Origin: a candidate division LCP-89 bacterium
GTDB lineage: Bacteria > Electryoneota > B3-LCP
Direction of reading: 5' to 3'
DNA length: 50,075 bases
NCBI GenBank assembly: GCA_025774555.1
Contig: JALGVT010000017.1
Coordinates: 1-50,075 of the forward strand
Shown here: piece by piece, positions 8,201-16,860 of the stretch
Layout: the number at the start of each line of letters is the position of its first letter
Position numbering within the stretch: position 1 is the first letter of the stretch
Made by a program: the position numbers and the translations under genes
The notes under the pieces: model-generated
Seen by the model: the letters and a program-made list of their open reading frames with translations, nothing else
What the model was told of the DNA's origin: nothing
Database searches by the model: none

Positions 8201-9257
8201 TAAACCGGAGTTGCAGGTCTATATCGCCCCAGCTTCTGATGACACCTTAACAGCATTGGATGAAGCGACTGTACTGGGTGAAATATGGGATGTTAATGAT
8301 AATCTGGTATCTGATTTCCAGGGGATCGCGCATTTGCAGGTTTTCGACGCGAAAATACCGGTATTGTACAATTTCCCCAATGGCGAATCTACGACTTATA
8401 CCCTCCCGGGTAACCTCATTTTCAGGGGTGATGCAACGGTTACAGACGGCAGGTTCGAGACTGAATTCATCGTTCCGGTGGATATCAGTTACGGCGGCGT
8501 GGGCGGCAGGTATTCACTTTATGCATATTCCGATGAGACCGATGCCGCGGGGGCGGACGATAACATTGTCTTCTCTGAATCGGCGGTCTCTCTGCAAGAT
8601 TCAATTCCGCCTGAACTCAAGATTTATTTCGATTCGCCAGGATTCCGCGACGGTGACGCCATAAGCACGAATGCAACTCTGTATATAGAGATTTCCGACA
8701 GCAACGGCGTGAATCTTACCGGCAGCGTGGGGCATGGCATTGTCGTCGAAATCGACGGCGGCAGTCCGATTGAATTGACCGATTCTTTCAGCTATTATCT
8801 AGACAGTCACACCAGCGGCTTGGCGGAACATGAATTGCTGCCGGGTGAAATTTCAGTCGGGTATCACACCGCGCAGGCGATTGCCTGGGATGCTGCTAAC
8901 AACCCCAATACGGCTGAAGTTAGCTTTGAGGTTATCGGTCTAAGCGGCAGCGTGAAAGTTTCTGACCTTCTGAACTATCCCAATCCCATGAAAAACACCA
9001 CCACGTTCACCTTCTGTCTGACCGAACCGGCAGAGGTAACGATTAAAATCTACACAGTCGCGGGCAGGCTGATAAAAGCGCTGGAGGGTATTTCGGGACA
9101 AGCATCGTTTAACTACGATTCTCCCGGTTTAGTATGGTATGGCAGGGATGAACAGGGAAATTCAGTATCGAACGGAACCTACCTTTATAAGGTAATCGCC
9201 GAAGATTTTTCGGGTGATAAAGGAGAAGCAACAGGCAAGCTGATTGTGATGCGTTAG
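5250..9257 (+). CDS. porU: PorU-like C25 (gingipain-family) protease, type IX secretion sortase
   Basis: A 1335-residue exported protein. A signal peptide (1-29, ending FSSLTFA) precedes a beta-rich N-terminal region. The C25 domain has the catalytic pair H850 (in VNYMGHGNP) and C885 (in AATCDWCYW). An Ig-like segment follows, and a C-terminal sorting-type domain begins near 1240 (LLNYPNPM) and ends GKLIVMR. In Bacteroidota, PorU is the cell-surface sortase that removes the C-terminal signal of T9SS cargo, and porU stands directly upstream of porV, as here. It is longer than typical PorU. A secreted gingipain-like protease not acting as sortase is the alternative; the porV neighbour argues for PorU. 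Confidence 0.82.
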   Translation: MKSHFIRLPASFVALAFLWIVVFSSLTFAEDITVLNSDATGLSLTYRIEDVSWDDSAADGAIYHTPRVQGCGNASPEGAPALPVRVIWLAIPPDAVPVIHSFTTYGVTSEKGTPAPVESISAAPDGSVQYHYNEDPAYYSSVNPYPSNWVEIDGPENYRDIYVMRLLIYPFRYPSADGGISGLDSIKVDVEFQGTTGPTGGYSRPVEDEFYQGFIANWQGVTRTWKRPPARHISIDDPWPSGDLYKIKINASGIYKLTYNDLTNAGIDLSGVDPHTFRIFNNGGRVLPKNLVTSRAEAPIENAIMVIGEDDDSFDPGDEIWFYGRSVHEWEKSWDAKQLRYSYEHYQNPYTDQNVYWLNINPSGPDGKRMENLGTDGMFTINPTSTLAYYFEEEEIYAIYDNFNLPMDMPNLYGTLFSGSAASRTFNFNLSDVVDYNSSSLRLNVLCDDSNYHRFFVYVNGVLVDSTDNKKYAFSDTLEIPETILQSGNNSIRLDHMSSGTAYLDYFEIEYTKSLTTTENETEFFSPSSDGLCRYVIAGMDSPWIFDISDYDAVKSVQAEEFSDSCAVMTPKRYLAVEESAVIPPLSIVKDQRSGDGYTNLRSTLGADILVIAADEFYEAMIPYEEYRETSAEEPMEVLRVRISDIYDEYGWGLTDPVAIRDFLKTTLPIYNWAVSPIYLLFAGDGDWDYKNNLSNNDANWVIPFVDGVRCTDDWYTYFTPSDDFYSFPQMANGRWPVQSVEEIEYMTQRVIEYETDPAYGPWKNRVLFVADDEYGQGSATSSFENRHVKDTETIASNYVPNTFDVHKIYMTEYPVSYDPAGGGRRKPEANADLITTIDEGCLLVNYMGHGNPTVWAHEHVFLQSRDLPIMHNGVKLPLFIAATCDWCYWDSPFSQSMPEVMATMREDGAIGTIAASRVTGATANKNFLENLHPEIFSTTGSGRLGDILMSAKASVYVHNPSSGSNNSNAEKYHLMGDPVLRLGKPELQVYIAPASDDTLTALDEATVLGEIWDVNDNLVSDFQGIAHLQVFDAKIPVLYNFPNGESTTYTLPGNLIFRGDATVTDGRFETEFIVPVDISYGGVGGRYSLYAYSDETDAAGADDNIVFSESAVSLQDSIPPELKIYFDSPGFRDGDAISTNATLYIEISDSNGVNLTGSVGHGIVVEIDGGSPIELTDSFSYYLDSHTSGLAEHELLPGEISVGYHTAQAIAWDAANNPNTAEVSFEVIGLSGSVKVSDLLNYPNPMKNTTTFTFCLTEPAEVTIKIYTVAGRLIKALEGISGQASFNYDSPGLVWYGRDEQGNSVSNGTYLYKVIAEDFSGDKGEATGKLIVMR

Positions 9258-9406
9258 TTGGATCACAACTTCCTGTAAAAAATTCGATATATTAGTGAAA
9301 CTTGTCGCTCTTAAGAGCATTTAAGATATATGTCTGCAATTGACAGATAATCTGAAATAATGAATATCCCGTCTTTAATATAGATGGAAGCGTATCGGAG
9401 GAGTAT

Positions 9407-10480
9407 ATGAACAGGCGTGCAGCCGGATTAGCAATCGCGCTGATTTTCACTTTAAGTTTAACAGGTTTAGTTAGAGCTGACGGTCCTTCTGAAGCAGGTG
9501 TCATCTTCTTGAAGTTACCTCCAGGAGCCCGTCCCGCCGGTTTGGGGGAAGCGTTTATCGCACAGGCGGATGATGCGACTGCAACATGGTGGAATCCTGC
9601 CGGAATGGCATTTATCGAGAGTCAGGAAGTTGCCTTGATGTACGTCAATCTCCTGCCGCAGTTCCACCTTGACGATCTGTACTACAGTTTCGTATCGTAC
9701 GTACAGCATATCCCGGAATGGGGCACCGTCGGTGGTAATATCATCTTCACCAACTATGGTAAAATTGAAGGTAAGGATGAATACAATCAGGATACCGGAA
9801 CTTTCCACAGCTATGACGTAGCTTTCACAGGCGCTTACGGATCTCCAGTGAACAATAAACTGGGCATCGGCGTTGCCGCCAAGTTTATTTACAGTCACCT
9901 TGCCGATCAGGGCGCTGGCGCTGAGAAAGGATCAGGCGTCGGGACTTCTATGGCAGTTGATCTGGGTGTTATGTATCGTGAAGCCTTCATGCGTAAATTA
10001 ACGCTCGCCGCCACGCTGACCAATATGGGACCGGCAATATCCTACATCGACCGCGCTCAAGCGGATCCTCTACCGATGACGATTCGCGTGGGAGCTTCCT
10101 ACAAAATACTGGACTCCGAATTCAACCGGCTGGTGGTGAACTTAGACATGCAGAAAGAACTGGTCGATCGCTATGAAGGCGGAGCTAATGACGGCAGAGC
10201 CGTTCCGTTTTATATCGCCATGTTCACATCCTGGACCAATAACGATCTCCAGAATGAAATCGATGGCGTGATCCCCAGCATCGGCATGGAATACTGGTAT
10301 TCCGATCTCGTCGGACTGCGCATGGGATATTACTACGATAAACTGGGCGACCGCTATCCCACGACGTTCGGATTCTCGCTGGCGTATTCGTCGTACCGTT
10401 TCGACTTTGGATATATATCAGCCGGCGAGGGGCACCCGCTGACCGACACTATGATGTTTTCACTTAACCTTGGAATTTAA
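9407..10480 (+). CDS. porV: PorV/PorQ family outer-membrane protein
   Basis: A 357-residue protein with a signal peptide (1-24, ending LVRA). The family opening GVIFLKLPPGARPAGLGEAF and ATWWNPAGMAF is the FadL-like PorV/PorQ signature. The rest is alternating beta-strand with many aromatic residues and ends in a strand, as expected for an outer-membrane barrel. In T9SS, PorV shuttles cargo from the translocon to the PorU sortase. A strong GGAGGAG precedes the ATG. The position directly after the C25 protease supports the PorV (rather than PorQ) reading. Confidence 0.87.
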   Translation: MNRRAAGLAIALIFTLSLTGLVRADGPSEAGVIFLKLPPGARPAGLGEAFIAQADDATATWWNPAGMAFIESQEVALMYVNLLPQFHLDDLYYSFVSYVQHIPEWGTVGGNIIFTNYGKIEGKDEYNQDTGTFHSYDVAFTGAYGSPVNNKLGIGVAAKFIYSHLADQGAGAEKGSGVGTSMAVDLGVMYREAFMRKLTLAATLTNMGPAISYIDRAQADPLPMTIRVGASYKILDSEFNRLVVNLDMQKELVDRYEGGANDGRAVPFYIAMFTSWTNNDLQNEIDGVIPSIGMEYWYSDLVGLRMGYYYDKLGDRYPTTFGFSLAYSSYRFDFGYISAGEGHPLTDTMMFSLNLGI

Positions 10481-10494
10481 CAATTGGGCTCAAG

Positions 10495-13400
10495 TTGAAT
10501 CGCTATTTAATCACCCCCATCCTGTGGGGGTTTTTCCTATCGACTTCTATCTTTGCATCGCAAACAATAATTCAACCCCGCATAACTCCGCCTCGGACAG
10601 CGACCCTCGCATCGCCAACAACGCTTGCGGTAACGGACACCCTGCACGTTTTAGCCATCCGAGTTGAATTCCAGACGGATACGCTTTCCACAACTACAGG
10701 CGACGGTTCCTTTGAATCCGGCATCCCTGATGATATCGTGGCAGATCCTCTGCCGCATGACAAGGCATACTTTGAAGATCATATCACCTTCCTGAAGAAT
10801 TACTTCGGAGAGATATCAGGCGGAAAAGTTCACATCGAAGATGATTTCAGGGTCTATCCTAATGAACCGGACAGCGCTTACCTGCTGCCGCATCAGATGT
10901 GGCACTATAATTATAATTCCGGGATTCAGGAAGATTTAGACCGCAGTCTGGCGGAACTATTCAGAGATGCCTGGACGGCAGCCGCCGAAGATCCAGCTTT
11001 GGATCCGACGGGCTATGACCTCTTCATCATCTTCCATGCCGGAGTCGGACAGGATTTCGAAGTGGGTTACGATGAAACGCCCCACGATATTCCTTCTGCT
11101 TATTTCAGGTTATCAGATCTTCAGGAAGCGCTTGATGATCCCGCTTTTCCCGGCGTGGAAATCAACGGTACTTTTATAACCGGCGGGATGCTTCTTCCCG
11201 AATCGGAAAGACAGTCGGAAGCTGACGTGGAAATAGCCATGAACGGCACCGCGGCGCTGCTCTTCGGACATTGGCTCGGTCTGCCCGCGCTATACAATAC
11301 TGATACAGGGTCTTCAGGCGTCGGCAGGTTCGATTTCATGGATCAGGGATCGGGCAATTTTGCCGGAATGGTCCCTTCACGTCCGTGCGCCTGGACAAGG
11401 TCATTTATGGGCTGGGAGGAGCCTGTAAGGATCGTTCCCGATGCTGTGGCAGACACTTTTTCTGTTAAGCTGGCGATGTCTGATTCTACCTATCCTGAAA
11501 TATACCGGATCGATCTGAACGAATCTGAATACTATCTGATAGAGAACCGCAGCGGCGATCCTGAAGAACAGGGATATACTATTGCGCGTGATTCGCAGGG
11601 CAGACGCTTAAAAATCTACGATAATTTCGACGTCGAGGTTATGGACGGCGATTTCGGAGTTATAGTGGAAGTTGATAACTATGATTTCGGACTGGCTGCC
11701 TTGCCTGACGGCAACGGTGAAGGCATCCTCATCTGGCATATCGACGACAGAATCATTGAAGCCAATTATAGCGCTAACAGCGTCAATAATGACATTTCAC
11801 ACCTGGGCGTTGCGATTCTTGAGGCGGACGGTTCGCAGGATATCGGCAGAGAGTTTGGTATTCTTGCTATGCAGGATCTGGGCTGGTGGGGAGATTTCTT
11901 CTTCGGCGGCAATGAGCCGTTCCTGTATGCCAATCCGAATCAGAGCACAGTGAGGATTTTCGATTCCTCCAACCCGAGCACGCGCGCCTATGACGGTTCA
12001 TCGACAGGGCTGGTCATCGGGGGTTTCTCCAGTCCCGGTGAGGTGATGCAGTTCTGGGTCAGCAACAACTGGGGACGCGAAGGTTTCCCGAGACAGCTTG
12101 CCGACCCATCTATGGATTTATCGCCTTCTGCGTTGGACTTCGATGCTGACGGTCAGACTGATTGGATATTGACCGTTACCCCGGAAGGAGCGATTCAGGC
12201 GTTTGACACACTGGGCTTAGCGCAGGGAAGCGTCTATGAAACGAGACTGGATACCAACCTCCTGGGAGAGGTTATTTCTATTGAAGATACTCTGTTAGCT
12301 CGGGTGGATGCAATTTCAGCGACTCCTGCCATCAGCGTTCAAGAGGACTATTTCAAAGCCTTCTTTCCAGGAGGTGCAGGAACAATCTATACATTAGAAT
12401 ATAACTATGCCACCGAAATAGTTGATCTGGATACCTTTTTCATCTACGACAATATCGGTGGAACTCCACTTATAGCCGGAATTGATCCACTACACGATCT
12501 TATATATATTCCGTTCACCAAGAGCGTCTCATTTTTCCAAGGTTTAGGCGGCAATAGGGAAGAGTTCATTCCCAATCAAGAACACGATATAGTTGGAATC
12601 TGCCAGGTTACTCCGTGGCTCTGTATTGTCTTTTCAAATGGAATTGCAACTCTGGTTCATCCTTTGATTGATTCATCTCCCAAATGGGTTGTGGAACTTC
12701 CCTTCGCTCCGACTTTTTCACCGCTAACATTGGTTCATAACGATAGTCTTGATAGAACTGACATTGCCGCGGTCAGCGGCGCAGGAGATATTGTGCTGAT
12801 AGATCCTGAGACGGGATCGATTCGAGCGGGATTTCCATTGCATGTCGGTATGTCGGTTACAGCTCCTCCGGCGGCGGCGGATTTCGATGGAGATGGTTAC
12901 CTCGAAGTAGTTTTAGTCGGCGAAAACCGGATTGCGGTTGTGCAGGTGAATGGCACGCTGGCTCCTAACTGGCAGAACACAGTCGATAACCGCCGCCCGT
13001 TCGAGCCGATCTTATCCCCGCCGACAATTTCTGAGTTAGACGGTGAGTTGAGGGTTTTATTCGGATGGTCCGACGGTTCAGTGGATGCGCGTAATGCCTT
13101 CGGAGAAGCTCCCGGGATGTTTCCGCTTACCACGGGAGGAACCGTTCGTTCTACTCCGCTGGTCGTGCAGCTTGACGCTGACGTTACCGATGAATCAGAA
13201 CTTGTAGTCCTCGATGATAACGGAACGCTTTTTGTCCGCAACCTCGAACAGTTGGGGTCTTTTGATGAACAGAGCCGTCCCTGGAACGGACTGTTTGGCG
13301 GTAATTTCAGGCAGGGCGTAGCGGTGGTAGATACCTCTTCTTCAGTTGAGACCTACAGCGGTCGATTGCTGAATATCGAAAAAGTGTATCCCTGGCCCAA

Positions 13401-13644
13401 TCCTGCCAAACAGATTTGCCATATCCGCTACCAACTGGGACAGAGCGGCAGAATATCAGCGAGAATATTCGATGGATCGGGAGACCTGGTCAAAGAGATC
13501 AGTCGAAGCGCTGACCAGGGGCTTGAAGGCGATCTTATCTGGGATCTGGCAGACGTATCGTCGGGCGTTTATATCGGGCGTATTGAGGCGGAATCAGGTG
13601 GAAAAACAGAGACGGCTTTTATTAAAATCGCGGTGGTAAAGTGA
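10495..13644 (+). CDS. secreted M6-protease-like protein with degenerate zinc site and T9SS sorting domain
   Basis: A 1049-residue protein from a TTG start; no in-frame ATG or GTG offers the signal peptide (about 1-21). The N-terminal half matches M6 (immune-inhibitor-A type) proteases, e.g. FGHWLGLPALYN and GWEEP. However, the expected HExxHxxGLPD reads L255-L256-F-G-H259-W-L-G-L-P-A265, so the first His, the catalytic Glu and the likely third ligand Asp are all replaced. FG-GAP-like repeats follow (DADGQTDWIL, DFDGDGYLEVVLVG), then a sorting domain from about 964 (VYPWPNP) ending in KIAVVK. Probably a non-catalytic surface protein carried by the neighbouring T9SS. A hairpin plus T-tract lies within its first codons. 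Confidence 0.8.
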   Translation: MNRYLITPILWGFFLSTSIFASQTIIQPRITPPRTATLASPTTLAVTDTLHVLAIRVEFQTDTLSTTTGDGSFESGIPDDIVADPLPHDKAYFEDHITFLKNYFGEISGGKVHIEDDFRVYPNEPDSAYLLPHQMWHYNYNSGIQEDLDRSLAELFRDAWTAAAEDPALDPTGYDLFIIFHAGVGQDFEVGYDETPHDIPSAYFRLSDLQEALDDPAFPGVEINGTFITGGMLLPESERQSEADVEIAMNGTAALLFGHWLGLPALYNTDTGSSGVGRFDFMDQGSGNFAGMVPSRPCAWTRSFMGWEEPVRIVPDAVADTFSVKLAMSDSTYPEIYRIDLNESEYYLIENRSGDPEEQGYTIARDSQGRRLKIYDNFDVEVMDGDFGVIVEVDNYDFGLAALPDGNGEGILIWHIDDRIIEANYSANSVNNDISHLGVAILEADGSQDIGREFGILAMQDLGWWGDFFFGGNEPFLYANPNQSTVRIFDSSNPSTRAYDGSSTGLVIGGFSSPGEVMQFWVSNNWGREGFPRQLADPSMDLSPSALDFDADGQTDWILTVTPEGAIQAFDTLGLAQGSVYETRLDTNLLGEVISIEDTLLARVDAISATPAISVQEDYFKAFFPGGAGTIYTLEYNYATEIVDLDTFFIYDNIGGTPLIAGIDPLHDLIYIPFTKSVSFFQGLGGNREEFIPNQEHDIVGICQVTPWLCIVFSNGIATLVHPLIDSSPKWVVELPFAPTFSPLTLVHNDSLDRTDIAAVSGAGDIVLIDPETGSIRAGFPLHVGMSVTAPPAAADFDGDGYLEVVLVGENRIAVVQVNGTLAPNWQNTVDNRRPFEPILSPPTISELDGELRVLFGWSDGSVDARNAFGEAPGMFPLTTGGTVRSTPLVVQLDADVTDESELVVLDDNGTLFVRNLEQLGSFDEQSRPWNGLFGGNFRQGVAVVDTSSSVETYSGRLLNIEKVYPWPNPAKQICHIRYQLGQSGRISARIFDGSGDLVKEISRSADQGLEGDLIWDLADVSSGVYIGRIEAESGGKTETAFIKIAVVK
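10513..10535 (+). terminator. terminator-like hairpin inside the start of the M6-like gene
   Basis: ACCCCCA (10513-10519) pairs with TGGGGGT (10525-10531) around a 5-base loop, and TTTTT follows (10531-10535). It lies 32 bases after the porV stop but inside codons 7-14 of the next gene. It could end porV transcription or attenuate the downstream gene. Confidence 0.55.
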
Positions 13645-16600
13645 GCGGGATGCGTTGGATCGAGAAATTATATTTCATTCTTACAGCGTTTGTTATTATG
13701 TCATCGCTGCCAGCTCTATTATCAGCTCAGCCGCCAGAATACAACCATCCCGAATTGAAATGGGAAGTGTACGAAAACGAGCATTTCCAGGTTCTCTTTC
13801 ATCAGGGAGCGGAGAGAACTGCTCGCGAAATTCTGCGGATAACCACCGACATTTACGATCCAATCACTGCGTTGTATGATTACGAACCGGACGGAAAGAT
13901 CAGCGTTGTAGTACACGATCACGATGATTATTCCAACGGCGGAGCTTATTATTATGATAATAAGATTCTGATATGGGCAAAGCCCATGGATTGGTCGATG
14001 CGCGGAACGCACAACTGGCTCAGAAACGTTGTGACTCATGAGTTTACTCATATTATCCAACTGGGAGCATCGCGAAAAATGCCGCGCTGGCTGCCTGCGT
14101 TCTACGTTCAATGGATAGATTATGAAGAAGAGAAGAGACCGGACGTTCTTTACGGCTATCCGAATATTCTCGCGTCATATCCTCTGCCGATGACGATCAT
14201 TCCGCCCTGGTTCGCCGAAGGATGCGCGCAGACGCAGATGACAGATATGGGTTACGATCATTGGGATTCGCATCGAGACATGATCCTTAGAATGCGAATG
14301 CTCGAAGATAATCTGCTGACCTACACTGAAATGGGTTATTATGGCAAGACCAGCTTCAATGCTGAAGGTGTGTATGATCATGGGTTTATGCTGACGCTGT
14401 ATATCTTAGAGCATTGGGGAGAAGAAGCTTTACGCGACCTATCACACGCTATGCAGGGACCTTTTGCATTTACCTTCGATCAGGCGATTCATAAGGTTCT
14501 GGGGATAACCGGACAGGAATTGTACGACCAGTGGGTGACAGATACGAAGGACACCTATCTCGAGCGCACCGCAGCAATACAGGATAATCTGGTCAAAGGC
14601 AGTATCATTGAAGAGACCGGTTTTGCCAACCTGAATCCCCGCTGGAATCCTGATGGAACAAAGCTGGCTTACCTTTCCAATCAGGACGGCGATTATTTCA
14701 TGCACACCGGGCTCTTTCTCTACGATGCTGAAACTGGTGAAAGCCAGCTAGTCCGCGGATCGGTGGGGTCAACCTTAGCATGGAGTCCTGACAGCAGGTT
14801 TATCTTCTATACAAAACAGTTCAAACCCAACCGCGACGGTTCACATTTCGATGATATAGCCGCCTGGGATCTGGAAAATGAAAAGGAGCTGCGGCTCACC
14901 CTGTCGAGGCGGGCGTCTTATGCAGATATTTCACGCGACGGTAAAAAGGTTTGCTATGTGGTTACCTCGGATGGCACACAGAACGTTTGGATTGCCGACC
15001 TCCCCGAAAACTGGTGGGAAGGTAAGGATAACAGCAGGATCGAAAACGAGCTCGCCTTAACGCACTATAACAACGGCGAGCAGATCTATGCTCCGAGATG
15101 GTCGCCTGACGGAGTATCGATTCTATTTGCGAAGAGCCGCGACAGGGACAGGGACATTATCCTGCTGTACGCAGATAATGCAGAACAGAGCGTCTTGATG
15201 AATACGCCGGCAGATGAACGTGACTGTGTCTGGATTGACGATTATCAGTTCTATTATTCTTCTGACCGCACCGGCATATTCAATCTCTATCGCTATAATC
15301 TAATTGATGATTCAAGCATCCCCGTTTCCAATGTGATCGGCGGAGCCTTCATGCCCACTGCAACGTCTGATGGGAAGATCGCCTATGCAGAGTTTTCAGG
15401 CGCTGGATATAATATTTCCGTTATGGATGTTGAGGAGCAGGTCGATCCCGCGACGATGACATATATTCAAGATTACACTTCGACTCTGCCGGAAGTAACT
15501 TACAGCTCTGATCCGGCTCCTGACTCGAAATCGAAACCATATAAGCCCACCTTCGACCGGACGTTTGTGGTGCCGCGCCTGGCATTCGATTTCGGCACGT
15601 TTAAGCCGGGCGTCTATTTCTACTTTCAGGATATTCTTGAACAGATGAGCGCTTTTGGCGGATTCGCCATTAACGGCAAAGGTGATTACGATCTGTTCGC
15701 GCTGCTCGATTACAGGAAACTCCATCCGACTCTGTTTTTGGAAGCATACAACATTGTGCGTCATACAGAGCAGTCTTTTGAAGATCCTTACCTGATTGTA
15801 GGTGAAATTGGCAGCGGTCCCAACGCCGTGCCGATCTATGATGAATATTCCATAAAATATCACTTTAACCTGATTGAAGTCGATGCGGGTATTAAATTGA
15901 AGGCATTCGATTTTTTAAATCTGCGGGTCGCCGGGATTATCTCCAGATTCAGAACGACTCTGAAACTCGATAACGGGCTGGCTTTCGGCTATACGTATTT
16001 CAAGGGCAAAGCCGGTGAACTCACTGCCACGCTGGACTTCCGCAACCCGGGTCGTAACGAAGACATCTGCCCGACTGCCGGTTATTATTTCCGCGTGAAA
16101 GCAGCGAGGGAATACAACGATTTCATAGACGGATTTGAAGTCAACGCAGATAAGGGAACTCTGCAGGAAGTCTATACGGAATACATTTATAACCGCTTTG
16201 AAGTCATTGGGGATCGCTATCTGAAATCGCCTCTGAAGAAGGGGCACGGCATGACACTTACAGCAGATATCGGGTTCATCGATGAGAACAACGTCGATGA
16301 TTTCTTTTACCTGTACGCTGGCGGTTTCGACGGGATGAAAGGGTATTCGTATTACAGTCTTGGCGGCACGCGCCGGGCTGTTCTTCGAGGGTCTTATACT
16401 CTTCCCGTCAAACAGAATATCGGCAAAAAGCTGGGGTTTATCAGCCTGGATAAGGTCTATCTTACCGCGTATGGTGATGTGGGAAATGCGTGGATTGGTG
16501 ATTTTGATGCAGATGACCTGAAACGAGACGCCGGTATTGCTTTAAGGACGCAGTTTTACAGCTTTACCACTTTCCCGACAGCGATGACCTTTGACGCCGC

Positions 16601-16730
16601 TTATGGCTTTGATGAATTTCAATACGTCGATGACGATGTGGTTCAGGATTATGGCGGGGAGTGGAGATACTACTTTACTCTGCTCTTCAATTTCAACCTG
16701 AGACAGGGATTTGTGCCTTCGGGACACTGA
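13641..16730 (+). CDS. gluzincin-type peptidase domain fused to TolB-like propeller and outer-membrane barrel
   Basis: A 1029-residue protein with a signal peptide (about 1-29, ending LLSA). An intact zinc motif H133-E-F-T-H137 with the downstream third ligand E193 (PWFAEG) marks a peptidase-MA/gluzincin domain. Blocks such as NPRWNPDGTKLAYLSNQDGD and APRWSPDGVSILFA mark PD40/TolB-like propeller blades (about 330-610). The C-terminal 350 residues look like an Omp85/surface-antigen barrel (YAGGFDGMKGYSYYSLGG, alternating strands, last residues FNFNL...). The GTG start overlaps the upstream TGA; an ATG at 13650 is an alternative. Substrate unknown; the catalytic domain likely sits on an outer-membrane anchor. 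Confidence 0.8.
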   Translation: MSGMRWIEKLYFILTAFVIMSSLPALLSAQPPEYNHPELKWEVYENEHFQVLFHQGAERTAREILRITTDIYDPITALYDYEPDGKISVVVHDHDDYSNGGAYYYDNKILIWAKPMDWSMRGTHNWLRNVVTHEFTHIIQLGASRKMPRWLPAFYVQWIDYEEEKRPDVLYGYPNILASYPLPMTIIPPWFAEGCAQTQMTDMGYDHWDSHRDMILRMRMLEDNLLTYTEMGYYGKTSFNAEGVYDHGFMLTLYILEHWGEEALRDLSHAMQGPFAFTFDQAIHKVLGITGQELYDQWVTDTKDTYLERTAAIQDNLVKGSIIEETGFANLNPRWNPDGTKLAYLSNQDGDYFMHTGLFLYDAETGESQLVRGSVGSTLAWSPDSRFIFYTKQFKPNRDGSHFDDIAAWDLENEKELRLTLSRRASYADISRDGKKVCYVVTSDGTQNVWIADLPENWWEGKDNSRIENELALTHYNNGEQIYAPRWSPDGVSILFAKSRDRDRDIILLYADNAEQSVLMNTPADERDCVWIDDYQFYYSSDRTGIFNLYRYNLIDDSSIPVSNVIGGAFMPTATSDGKIAYAEFSGAGYNISVMDVEEQVDPATMTYIQDYTSTLPEVTYSSDPAPDSKSKPYKPTFDRTFVVPRLAFDFGTFKPGVYFYFQDILEQMSAFGGFAINGKGDYDLFALLDYRKLHPTLFLEAYNIVRHTEQSFEDPYLIVGEIGSGPNAVPIYDEYSIKYHFNLIEVDAGIKLKAFDFLNLRVAGIISRFRTTLKLDNGLAFGYTYFKGKAGELTATLDFRNPGRNEDICPTAGYYFRVKAAREYNDFIDGFEVNADKGTLQEVYTEYIYNRFEVIGDRYLKSPLKKGHGMTLTADIGFIDENNVDDFFYLYAGGFDGMKGYSYYSLGGTRRAVLRGSYTLPVKQNIGKKLGFISLDKVYLTAYGDVGNAWIGDFDADDLKRDAGIALRTQFYSFTTFPTAMTFDAAYGFDEFQYVDDDVVQDYGGEWRYYFTLLFNFNLRQGFVPSGH

Positions 16731-16860
16731 TTTCCTCAGTGTTATTCCGGACTTGATTCGGAATCCGTAAAATAATCTGGTCCACTTAATTCGACACAGA
16801 ACTCAAGATAGTTAAACAGACATCAACAACCTATCGGAAATCCGATTAAACGAGGTTAAT

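Noticed and set aside
9340-9368. Promoter TTGACA-N17-AATATC before porV
   Set aside because: The -35 is perfect, but the -10 matches at only three of six positions; not strong enough to list.
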